Positions 36,969 through 44,855 of a stretch of DNA of 64,000 bases are shown here, piece by piece; the first letter of the stretch is position 1; every line of letters begins with the position of its first letter. The position numbers were made by a program, and so were the translations under genes. A model generated the notes under the pieces. The model searched no databases and was not told the origin of the DNA. It saw nothing but the letters and a program-made list of their open reading frames with translations. This DNA is from an uncultured Faecalibacterium sp. (GTDB taxonomy: Bacteria > Bacillota > Clostridia > Oscillospirales > Ruminococcaceae), in the NCBI GenBank assembly GCA_902463235.1, contig CABQER010000003.1, forward strand, positions 24,070-88,069. Direction: 5' to 3'.

Positions 36969-37184
36969 ATGGAAAATCAGAGGGATTTCTGCACAGAATG
37001 CCGCAGAGAAACAAACTACACCTTGAAGAAAATCAAAAGCAACCAGACTATTCGGGGTAAAGAGTACACTTTTGAGATCGCGGCTGCTTTCTGCAACGAA
37101 TGCGGCGGCGAAATGGGGATTCCCGGCCTGATAGACTACAACATAAAGGAGATAGACGAGCAGTACCATAGCATCAGAACGTGA
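36969..37184 (+). CDS. Truncated YgiT/MqsA-type zinc-finger protein
   Basis: 71 residues. Two Cys pairs (FCTECRRET and FCNECGGEM) and the following GIPGLIDYNIKEIDEQYHSIRT match the N-terminal zinc domain of YgiT/MqsA-type regulators and antitoxins. Full-length proteins continue into a helix-turn-helix; here the frame stops right at the linker and no HTH is found downstream in any frame. AAGGGAG lies just before ATG 36969. Probably a remnant left by recombination when the AT-rich NTPase gene was acquired, though a stand-alone zinc-domain protein expressed with the NTPase cannot be excluded. Confidence 0.65.
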   Translation: MENQRDFCTECRRETNYTLKKIKSNQTIRGKEYTFEIAAAFCNECGGEMGIPGLIDYNIKEIDEQYHSIRT

Positions 37185-37251
37185 GATGGGTTAAAGAAGC
37201 GTACTGCAACAATGATATAAAAGTAGTTTCTTTTCGTGTGAGGTGAAATCA

Positions 37252-38943
37252 ATGAATGCTGACTATGTTGAAAATATCATTCGAAATATTGATGAGAAGT
37301 TTTATACCTATAAGTGCATCTTGGTTGATGGTACTTGGGGCATTGGAAAGTCCTATATGGTAAGAAAAGCATTAGAGGACAAGAAAGATAAGGCTTTTTA
37401 TGTATCGCTGTTTGGGCTGGAAAGTGCTCAGCAAATATATCATGATATTTTATATCAACTGCTTCTTCATACAGAGAATGGTGGAAAATTAGTTGAGTGG
37501 TGTAAGGATATAACTAAGATTTTTGGAAATTTCAATGAAAAGATAAAAAATATAAATACTATTTTGGAAAGTCATTTTTCAGAACGGGATTTGCTGAAAA
37601 CGATAATCCAAAAATTTGAAGGACATTGTATTATTGTGGTTGATGATTTAGAAAGGCATAAAAAAGGAGTGAACTTTGAGGAAGCTTTGGGAATAATTGA
37701 AAACCTGAAGCAATTTGAACAAGTTAAAATCATTCTTATTGCGCATTCTGGAGAAATTCGTAGTGAGGATAAAGATATTTATGACAAATTCAAAGAAAAG
37801 GTAATAGATAGAATATTTGAGGTGACGGAACATTCAAATTCTATCAAGTGGGATAGAATGGGAAAGCAGGAATTTATTGCGAATTTCTTGTCTCAGCATA
37901 ATGTGAAAAATTTGCGAACATTACAAAAAGCAAGATGTTTTTTTAATGATGTGGAACGGTGCTGCTTGGAGATTAAGGACGAGAAATTTATCGATGAAAT
38001 ACGGCAGATATGTTTTGCGGTAGTAGTTGAAGATACGGATAAGCTTTATTATAGAGAGCTTCCTGAATTTTCAGAACAGGATGCCTCAAATCCTCAAAAG
38101 CGAGTGACGAGGATTTTGGCAGAAAGTGAAAATAAGATAGAATCAAGGCTGGGACAGTATACTAAAAAATTGAAGTCGGGAGAGGCATTGGTAAAATGTA
38201 TTTACAAATATTATAAAAATGAAAAGATATTGACGAAAGAGGAGATGGAAATACATTACAAAATATATCGAAAAGCGGGAGACATACCTAATAATTATAA
38301 GTCTGAAAAAGAAATGAGACAATATATTAGCGTGTGGAAAACTGAATTTGATGAGGCAAAGGGGAGCACTGAATTAACTTTTTTGGCGGGAGAATATGAT
38401 CGATGGTATCAGGTTTTAGGGGAGGATGACAAAGAGCTGATAGAAACCTATGAAAAAAAGCTTGAGAAGTTCTTTGTTGACGAAGCAAAGAAAATAATGC
38501 CCAATCCTTTGGATCACTATAGTGGAGGTAAATTTGACAATGCCACACAAACGGTAAGAGAAATATATAATGAAGTGCTCAAAAGAGCAAAATGCAGATT
38601 GGTGCAGGATTATATAGAGTATCTTTGTGAAAAGACAAATGACGAGACAGCTTGGAAATATTCAGGACAGCTTAGGGACTGGTATACAGATAGCACGGAT
38701 ATAGGAAAGTATATTGAAGATAATCTGGAAAGGCTTTTTACTGAAAAATCGTTCCCTGTATTTGGTATGAATGATTGTAAATATTATACCTGCTGCAACA
38801 TTATTAAGATGCTGTATCAGAAAGATAGTGAGCATTTTGTTGAACGGTATAAAGAGCTGAAAACAAGTTTTGACCGCATGAGCATTTACCGAACGGAGAT
38901 GATTCTCAGAGAACTCGAAATCCTAAATCAAATCAATAAATAA
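37252..38943 (+). CDS. KAP-type P-loop NTPase, candidate defence protein
   Basis: 563 residues, strongly AT-rich compared with the host. Walker A GTWGIGKS at 27-34 and Walker B CIIVVDDLERH (Asp131-Asp132) with the DDLER string typical of KAP-family NTPases; ILIAHSGEI is sensor-like. The C-terminal ~350 residues are helical, charged and unrecognised, probably a sensor/effector region; no membrane helices are visible. ATG 37252 is preceded by GAGGTG at good spacing; a GTG nine bases earlier is in frame but overlaps that site. Place next to restriction genes suggests phage defence; this is guilt by association. No partner gene beyond the truncated zinc protein. Confidence 0.72.
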   Translation: MNADYVENIIRNIDEKFYTYKCILVDGTWGIGKSYMVRKALEDKKDKAFYVSLFGLESAQQIYHDILYQLLLHTENGGKLVEWCKDITKIFGNFNEKIKNINTILESHFSERDLLKTIIQKFEGHCIIVVDDLERHKKGVNFEEALGIIENLKQFEQVKIILIAHSGEIRSEDKDIYDKFKEKVIDRIFEVTEHSNSIKWDRMGKQEFIANFLSQHNVKNLRTLQKARCFFNDVERCCLEIKDEKFIDEIRQICFAVVVEDTDKLYYRELPEFSEQDASNPQKRVTRILAESENKIESRLGQYTKKLKSGEALVKCIYKYYKNEKILTKEEMEIHYKIYRKAGDIPNNYKSEKEMRQYISVWKTEFDEAKGSTELTFLAGEYDRWYQVLGEDDKELIETYEKKLEKFFVDEAKKIMPNPLDHYSGGKFDNATQTVREIYNEVLKRAKCRLVQDYIEYLCEKTNDETAWKYSGQLRDWYTDSTDIGKYIEDNLERLFTEKSFPVFGMNDCKYYTCCNIIKMLYQKDSEHFVERYKELKTSFDRMSIYRTEMILRELEILNQINK

Positions 38944-38946
38944 GAC

Positions 38947-38990
38947 AAGCCGCCCAGCGACCTTACGGTCTCGCTGGGCGGCTTATTTTT
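38947..38990. terminator. Bidirectional terminator between KAP and XRE genes
   Basis: AAGCCGCCCAGCGA (38947-38960) pairs with TCGCTGGGCGGCTT (38971-38984), then ATTTTTT. It overlaps the stop codon of the convergent XRE gene. Confidence 0.88.
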
Positions 38991-39285
38991 TGCGTTTCCA
39001 CAACAGATATTCTTCGTAGCGGTGCATCTCGTTCTGTTCTTCTTCGGTCAGGCGCTGGCGCTGTTTGCGGGCTTCGTCCGAGGGGTCGATGTCGGTCAGA
39101 CCCAGTAGGTAGTCGGCAGAGGTGCCATAACGCTTGCAGAGTGCAATCAAAACTTCATGGCTGGGAGATGCTTTGTCGCGTTCCCATGTGCGGACGGTAG
39201 GCACTGAAACATGAAATGCTTTTGCTAAATCTTCTTGCGTTTCACCGTTTAATTTGCGTAATTCCGCGAGCCGTTCGCCAATCAT
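38983..39285 (-). CDS. XRE-family HTH regulator, candidate controller of the adjacent restriction operon
   Basis: 100 residues. Helix-turn-helix ERLAELRKLNGETQEDLAKAFHVSVPTVRTWERDKASPSHEVLIALCKRYGTSADYLLG covers residues 4-62; the C-terminal tail is acidic then basic (LTEEEQNEMHRYEEYLLWKRKK). Promoter -35/-10 boxes (39340-39335, 39317-39312) face away from those of the methyltransferase gene, with palindromes between. This layout is that of controller (C) proteins of restriction systems, which delay the nuclease after entry into a new host; the role here is inferred. Confidence 0.85.
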   Translation of the reverse strand: MIGERLAELRKLNGETQEDLAKAFHVSVPTVRTWERDKASPSHEVLIALCKRYGTSADYLLGLTDIDPSDEARKQRQRLTEEEQNEMHRYEEYLLWKRKK

Positions 39286-39311
39286 CCTAATCCCTGCCTT
39301 TCTTTGCTATC

Positions 39312-39412
39312 AGTATAAATAATATTGTCGCTTTTGACAAAAACCGATAATCCCGTTGTCAGTTTTGCTTAAAAGTGATAATATTATTATCATAATAGTG
39401 CGAAAGTGATAA
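39312..39412. promoter_or_regulatory. Divergent promoters and operators for XRE and the restriction operon
   Basis: Minus strand: TTGTCA (39340-39335), 17 nt, TATACT (39317-39312) for the XRE gene. Plus strand: TTGCTT (39365-39370), 17 nt, TATCAT (39388-39393). The palindrome GATAATATTATTATC at 39377-39391 covers the plus -10, and AAGTGATAA occurs at 39373 and again near 39404; an imperfect GTCGCTTTTGAC-like palindrome lies at 39327-39338. These are plausible XRE operators. Confidence 0.65.
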
Positions 39413-39462
39413 GAATACTGACACTTCCGCCACAACGCTAAGGCAAAGCGAGGGAATCCCCG

Positions 39463-41478
39463 TTGGAACAACTGATCGACTTTCACGCACCGGAAGTACA
39501 GGCGGTGCTGGATACGCTACTAAAAGATAAATCCACCGGTAAAAACATCATCTGGGCAACCGACCCGCCGGAAGAACTGCAAACGGTAATGTACGAACCG
39601 GTGACGGATAAATCCCAGATCACTGCGCAGCAGCTCTGGCTGACCCACTACGAGGTGGTGCTGCCCCGGATGATGAAGCAGACCGACACCCAGCAGCAGC
39701 GCACCCGCAAAAAAGGCGAGGTGTTCAGCCCTGCATGGGTCTGCAACAAGATGAACAACGCACTGGACGCCGACTGGTTCCGTGCGCTGGGGGCAGAGGA
39801 GAGCGCCGGGCAGTTCACGGTGGAGCTGCCCCAAGGCTGGCAGACGGTGGAAACGCCGGTGCAGTTCCCAGCGTGCAAGGGCAGGACCACGGCATGGGTG
39901 CAGTATGTGCAGAGCCGCCGTTTGGAGGTGACCTGCGGCGAAGCCCCCTTTCTGGCATCCCGGTACGATGCCGCCACCGGCGAGATGATCCCGGTAGCCC
40001 GGCGCATTGGTATTCTGGACCGCAAGCTGCGTGTGGTAAGCGAGAACGCCGCCACAGAGGACGAGTGGCGCAAATATGCCACCCATGCAGTGCAGTCCAC
40101 CTACGGCTATGAGTATCAGGGAGATAATCTTTTGTTGGCGCGGGTCAACCTGCTGCTGACCTATGCAGAGCATCTGCAAGCCTGCTGGCAGCGCAAACCC
40201 ACAAAAGAAGAGTTACAGCCTATCGCCACCATCATCAGCTGGAACCTGTGGCAGATGGACGGCCTGCGCCTGTCCGTGCCCGGCGGCAAGCCCCAGCCGG
40301 AGGCAGAACAGCTTGACCTCTTTTCCATGTTCGGGGCGGCAGAGCCGCAGCCGCCCACGGTATCCTGTAAAGTGAAAAACTGGCGCAAGGGCAGCCATGG
40401 AACCGCCCAGAACTTTGAAACCATTCAGGAAGGGAGTACCAGCATGAAGTTTGATTATGTCATCGGAAACCCGCCGTATCAGGATGAAACCCTTGGCGAT
40501 AATGGAACGTTTGCACCGCCAGTATATAACAAGTTTCTGGATGCGTCTTATGAGATAGCAGAAAAAGTAGAGATGATTCATCCGGCACGCTTTCTGTTCA
40601 ATGCTGGTTCTACGCCGAAAGCATGGAATGAAAAAATGCTGAATGACGACCATCTCAAAATTCTTTATTATGAAGCTGATAGTAGCAAAATGTTTGTGAA
40701 CACAGACATTAAAGGCGGTATTGTGGTTTCGTATCGCAATATGTTAGAGCAATATGGTGCAATAGGAACATTTACACCCTATGAAGAATTAAATAGGATT
40801 CTTTGCAAAGTCAAGCCTGCAATAAAAGTACCATTGAGCACCATGATTTCAGGCAGAGGTGTATATAAACTATCCGCTGCGGCTTTGGAAGAACACTCGG
40901 AAATTGAAAGGATTCAATCAAAAGGCCATAAATACGATGTGGGGTCGGGTGCTTTTAAAATTCTGAAAGACATTGTGTTTTTTGAAGAAAAGCCCGTAGA
41001 TACTAACGAATATGTTGCATTTCTCGGACTTGTAAATTTGAAAAGAGTGTATTATTGGACAAAGTTGAAGTATCAAAACCCACCCAAAAGCTTTGCGGAA
41101 TATAAAGTGTTCATTCCTCAGGCAAGTGGAAGCGGAGCACTGGGCGAAGTAATGTCAAGCCCGCTTGTTGAAGCTCCCTTTGTTGGAGCAACTGAAACAT
41201 TCCTTTCAATTGGTGGCTTTGAAACTCGAAGCGAAGCGGAAAACTGTCTGGCTTACATAAAGACTAAATTCGTGCGAGCAATGCTTGGAGTGTTGAAGAT
41301 TACGCAAGCAAATACCCGAGAAAAATGGAAATACGTTCCCCTTCAGGACTTTACCGCCCATTCCGACATTGATTGGAGCAAGTCGGTGGCGGAAATTGAC
41401 CAGCAGCTTTACCGCAAGTATGACCTGACTGCGGACGAAATCGAATTTATCGAGACCCATGTAAAGGAGATGGCATAA
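39463..41478 (+). CDS. Eco57I-type N6-adenine DNA methyltransferase
   Basis: 671 residues. KKGEVFSPAWVCNKMNNAL is the usual entry motif of this class, VTCGEAPFLASRYD a conserved segment, and VIGNPPYQDE (NPPY at 336-339) the catalytic motif IV of adenine-N6 methylases. The C-terminal ~330 residues should include the target-recognition domain. The first ~325 codons are GC-rich like the next gene, but from about 40,443 to 41,340 the DNA is clearly AT-rich, suggesting exchange of the recognition part. Start is TTG 39463 with GAGGGA upstream. A GGGAG followed by ATG at 40,444 could allow internal initiation just before NPPY. Overlaps the helicase gene by one base. Confidence 0.85.
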   Translation: MEQLIDFHAPEVQAVLDTLLKDKSTGKNIIWATDPPEELQTVMYEPVTDKSQITAQQLWLTHYEVVLPRMMKQTDTQQQRTRKKGEVFSPAWVCNKMNNALDADWFRALGAEESAGQFTVELPQGWQTVETPVQFPACKGRTTAWVQYVQSRRLEVTCGEAPFLASRYDAATGEMIPVARRIGILDRKLRVVSENAATEDEWRKYATHAVQSTYGYEYQGDNLLLARVNLLLTYAEHLQACWQRKPTKEELQPIATIISWNLWQMDGLRLSVPGGKPQPEAEQLDLFSMFGAAEPQPPTVSCKVKNWRKGSHGTAQNFETIQEGSTSMKFDYVIGNPPYQDETLGDNGTFAPPVYNKFLDASYEIAEKVEMIHPARFLFNAGSTPKAWNEKMLNDDHLKILYYEADSSKMFVNTDIKGGIVVSYRNMLEQYGAIGTFTPYEELNRILCKVKPAIKVPLSTMISGRGVYKLSAAALEEHSEIERIQSKGHKYDVGSGAFKILKDIVFFEEKPVDTNEYVAFLGLVNLKRVYYWTKLKYQNPPKSFAEYKVFIPQASGSGALGEVMSSPLVEAPFVGATETFLSIGGFETRSEAENCLAYIKTKFVRAMLGVLKITQANTREKWKYVPLQDFTAHSDIDWSKSVAEIDQQLYRKYDLTADEIEFIETHVKEMA

Positions 41479-44400
41479 TGGCTGGCATAACCCTGCGCAC
41501 TGCCCGGCAGGTAGTGCCCATGATCTACGCCTATACCACCCCGGAAATTGCCCGGCACAACGGCTGGACGAAGATCGGCTACACCGAGCAGTCGGTGGAC
41601 AAACGTCTGAAACAGCAGACTCACACCGCCGATGTGCTGTTCCACGAGGAGTGGCGGGGCAATGCCGTCTACGATGACGGCAGCGGCGAGGTGTTCACCG
41701 ACCACGATTTCCACGCCTACCTCCGTAAGCTGAACGTGGAGAATGACCGCAAAAACGAGTGGTTCCATCTGGATGGGCAGCAGTCCCGGCGGTATTTTCA
41801 GGATTTCCGCATGAACCGGGGCCGGGTGCAGCTGGATGCCGCCATCGCCTACACCCTGAGGGAGGAACAGGCAAGGGCTGTCCGCGACACTAAAACCTAT
41901 TACTGGAGCCACCCCGGCGGAGAATATCTCTGGAATGCCAAGCCCCGCTTTGGCAAGACTCTCTCCGTCTACGATTTCTGCAAGCAGGTCGATGCACAGA
42001 CGGTGCTTATCGTCACCAACCGCCCTGCCATTGCCAATAGCTGGTACAGCGATTATGTGCGCTTTCTGGGCAGAGAGTCCGGCTATCTCTTCGTCAGTCA
42101 TGTGGATGCCCTTGCCGGGCTGCCCCATGTGCTGGACGAGCAGGGCTATCTGGACGCCGCCGCACAGGGCGAGGAGCTGTATAAGCGCATTGAGTTCGTC
42201 AGCCTGCAGGATATGAAAGGCTCGAAATATTTCGGCGGCGAGTACGACAAGCTGCGCCACCTGACCGAGCTGAACTGGGATGTGCTGGTCATCGACGAAG
42301 CCCACGAGGGCGTGGACACCTACAAGACCGACCTTGCCTTTGACCGCATCCACCGCCGCTTCACGCTGCACCTGTCCGGCACGCCCTTCAAAGCGCTGGC
42401 GAACGATAAGTTTGCCGGGAATGCCATCTTCAACTGGACCTACGCCGACGAGCAGGCAGCCAAGCGGAGCTGGCAGGGCGCACCGGGGCAGCAGAACCCC
42501 TACGCAAACCTCCCCATGCTCAACCTCTACACCTACCAGATGTCCGAGATCATCCGGGACGAAATTCAGCAGGGCGTGGAGATCGACGGCGAAACGCAGG
42601 AATTTGCCTTTGACCTGAACGAGTTTTTCAAGGTAAAGCCCAGCGGCAGCTTTGAACACGACGCCGAGGTAGACCGCTTTCTGGATGCCATGACCACCCA
42701 GAACAAGTTTCCGTTTTCCACCCCGGAGCTGCGGGCCGAACTGAAGCACACCTTCTGGCTGCTGAACAGGGTGGACAGCGCCAGAGCGCTGGCAAAAAAG
42801 CTGCAGGCGCACCCGGTGTTCCGGGACTATGAGGTGATCCTTGCCGCCGGTGACGGCAAGCTGGACGACACGGACGAGAACCAGAAGAGCTTTGACCGGG
42901 TAAAAGCCGCCATCGCCCACCACGAAAAGACCATCACCCTGTCGGTGGGGCAGCTCACCACCGGTGTCACCATCCCGGAATGGTCGGCGGTGCTGATGCT
43001 CTCCAACCTGAAAAGCCCGGCGCTGTATATGCAGGCGGCGTTCCGTGCCCAGAACCCCTGCCTTTTCCACGAAAACGGCACCTTCCGCCGCAAAGAGAAC
43101 GCCTATGTGTTCGATTTTGACCCTGCCCGCACTCTGCTGATCTATGAGCAGTTCGCCAACGACCTTTCTCAGAACACCGCCAGCGGCAAGGGCGACACCG
43201 AGGAGCGCAAGGCGCACATCCAGACCCTGCTCAATTTCTTCCCGGTCATCGGCGAGGACGAGGAAGGGGAGATGATCCCGCTGGATGCAGAAAAAGTCCT
43301 CAGCATCCCCCGGAAGATCAAGTCCAAAGAAGTGGTGCGGATGGGCTTCCAGAGCAATTTCCTGTTCCAGAACATTTCCAACGTGTTCAGTGCGCCGCAG
43401 GAGGTGCTGGACATTCTGCAAAACTTCCAGCCCATCAGCGAAGCCAAGGCAAAGCCCATTCAGATCACCCCGGACACCGGCGCAGACCTTTCCCTGAACG
43501 ACAAGGGCGAGGTGGATCTGGACGAGGGCTACGTCATCGGCAAGGCAGCGGATGTGTTCGGGGAAAAAATTTATGAGAGCATCCCGGCGCTGGACACCGC
43601 CTTGCAAGACCTGACCGATGCCCCGGCGAAAGAGGAGCATCTGGAGCCCCTGAAAAAGAGCATCACCAAGGAGATCATCACCCCCATGGTGGAGCAGGCA
43701 AAGCAGGAGTATGGGCGGGACCTGAAGCTGTCCGACCAGAAGCGGTTCGAGAGCGCCGCCAAAGCCAAGATGGACGTGGCGGTGAACAAGGTGGTGGACA
43801 ACTACCGCATCGACCAGAGCCAGTTGGAGACCCAGCGCACCCAGCAGCTGCAAAGCTGCACCACCGCCCAGCAGCGCCAGCAGGTGAACCGGGAGTTTGA
43901 CGCAAAGCAGCAGCAGAGCACCGCCGCCCTCATGGAGACGTTGCAAACCACCATCCAGCAGACGGCGCAGGAAATGCAGCAGACCATCGTGCGCACCGTG
44001 GAGACCAACCAGAAGGAGCAGGAGAAAAAGGGCTACGAGGACACCGTCCGTGACCACCTCCGGGGCTTTTCCCGCACCATCCCGTCCTTCCTCATGGCCT
44101 ACGGCGACGAGACCGTGACGCTGGCAAATTTTGACCAGATCATCCCGGACAAGGTCTTTCAGGAGGTCACCAGCATCACGCTGGAACAGTTCCGCTTTTT
44201 GCGGGACGGCGGGCCGTACATCAACCAAGCCACCGGACAGGAGGAGCACTTTGCAGGCCATCTGTTCGACCCGGTGGTGTTTGACGATTCGGTGAAGGAG
44301 TTCTTGAACCTGAAGGTCAAGCTGGCGGATTACTTCGACGAGAGCCGCACCGAGGATATCTTCGACTACATCCCACCTCAGAAAACCAACCAGATCTTCA

Positions 44401-44780
44401 CTCCCAAGTGGGTGGTGAAAAAGATGGTGGACTTGCTGGAGCAGGAAAACCCCGGCTGCTTCGATGACCCCGGCAAGACCTTTCTCGACCCCTACATGAA
44501 GTCCGGTCTGTATATTACCGAGATCGTCAAGCGGCTCTACCGCAGCGAGAAAATGCGGCAAACCTTCCCGGATGATAACGCCCGGCTGGAACATATCTTT
44601 GCCAAGCAGGTCTATGGGCTTGCGCCGACCGAGATCATCTACCGCATTGCTATCAGCTACATTCTGGGCTTTGCAAAGGGTCACGGCATCACCGCCCACC
44701 ATATCCGTCAGGCGGATACGCTGGAATTTGCCAAGGCGGGCACCATGGAAAGGGAACTGGATAAGATTTTCAGAGACTGA
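41478..44780 (+). CDS. GIY-YIG nuclease / SF2 helicase / methyltransferase-like fusion, restriction subunit
   Basis: 1100 residues. N-terminus IYAYTTPEIARHNGWTKIGYT (16-36) is a GIY-YIG (T5orf172-like) nuclease pattern. The helicase region follows: Walker A-like AKPRFGKTLS (about 156-165), DEAH VIDEAHEG (about 273), motif III LHLSGTP, and motif VI-like MQAAFRAQNP. A long coiled region (IRTQQLQ/QQQ-rich, about 770-850) leads to a C-terminal module NQIFTPKWVVKKMVDLLE...TFLDPYMKSGLYITEIVKRLY, resembling methyltransferase motifs X and I but without its own NPPY. With the upstream methylase it makes a two-gene translocating restriction system. Stop of the upstream gene overlaps the ATG, implying coupling. 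Confidence 0.82.
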   Translation: MAGITLRTARQVVPMIYAYTTPEIARHNGWTKIGYTEQSVDKRLKQQTHTADVLFHEEWRGNAVYDDGSGEVFTDHDFHAYLRKLNVENDRKNEWFHLDGQQSRRYFQDFRMNRGRVQLDAAIAYTLREEQARAVRDTKTYYWSHPGGEYLWNAKPRFGKTLSVYDFCKQVDAQTVLIVTNRPAIANSWYSDYVRFLGRESGYLFVSHVDALAGLPHVLDEQGYLDAAAQGEELYKRIEFVSLQDMKGSKYFGGEYDKLRHLTELNWDVLVIDEAHEGVDTYKTDLAFDRIHRRFTLHLSGTPFKALANDKFAGNAIFNWTYADEQAAKRSWQGAPGQQNPYANLPMLNLYTYQMSEIIRDEIQQGVEIDGETQEFAFDLNEFFKVKPSGSFEHDAEVDRFLDAMTTQNKFPFSTPELRAELKHTFWLLNRVDSARALAKKLQAHPVFRDYEVILAAGDGKLDDTDENQKSFDRVKAAIAHHEKTITLSVGQLTTGVTIPEWSAVLMLSNLKSPALYMQAAFRAQNPCLFHENGTFRRKENAYVFDFDPARTLLIYEQFANDLSQNTASGKGDTEERKAHIQTLLNFFPVIGEDEEGEMIPLDAEKVLSIPRKIKSKEVVRMGFQSNFLFQNISNVFSAPQEVLDILQNFQPISEAKAKPIQITPDTGADLSLNDKGEVDLDEGYVIGKAADVFGEKIYESIPALDTALQDLTDAPAKEEHLEPLKKSITKEIITPMVEQAKQEYGRDLKLSDQKRFESAAKAKMDVAVNKVVDNYRIDQSQLETQRTQQLQSCTTAQQRQQVNREFDAKQQQSTAALMETLQTTIQQTAQEMQQTIVRTVETNQKEQEKKGYEDTVRDHLRGFSRTIPSFLMAYGDETVTLANFDQIIPDKVFQEVTSITLEQFRFLRDGGPYINQATGQEEHFAGHLFDPVVFDDSVKEFLNLKVKLADYFDESRTEDIFDYIPPQKTNQIFTPKWVVKKMVDLLEQENPGCFDDPGKTFLDPYMKSGLYITEIVKRLYRSEKMRQTFPDDNARLEHIFAKQVYGLAPTEIIYRIAISYILGFAKGHGITAHHIRQADTLEFAKAGTMERELDKIFRD

Positions 44781-44855
44781 GAAATAGAATACGGCATAAA
44801 ACCAAAGGCGGCTGTCTGCATGGGTGCAGATGGCCGCCTTTTTGTGCTATGCCTG

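Noticed and set aside
41409..44702. Long minus-strand frame (about 1100 codons) opposite the helicase fusion
   Set aside because: Shadow frame of a GC-rich gene with clear helicase motifs on the plus strand.
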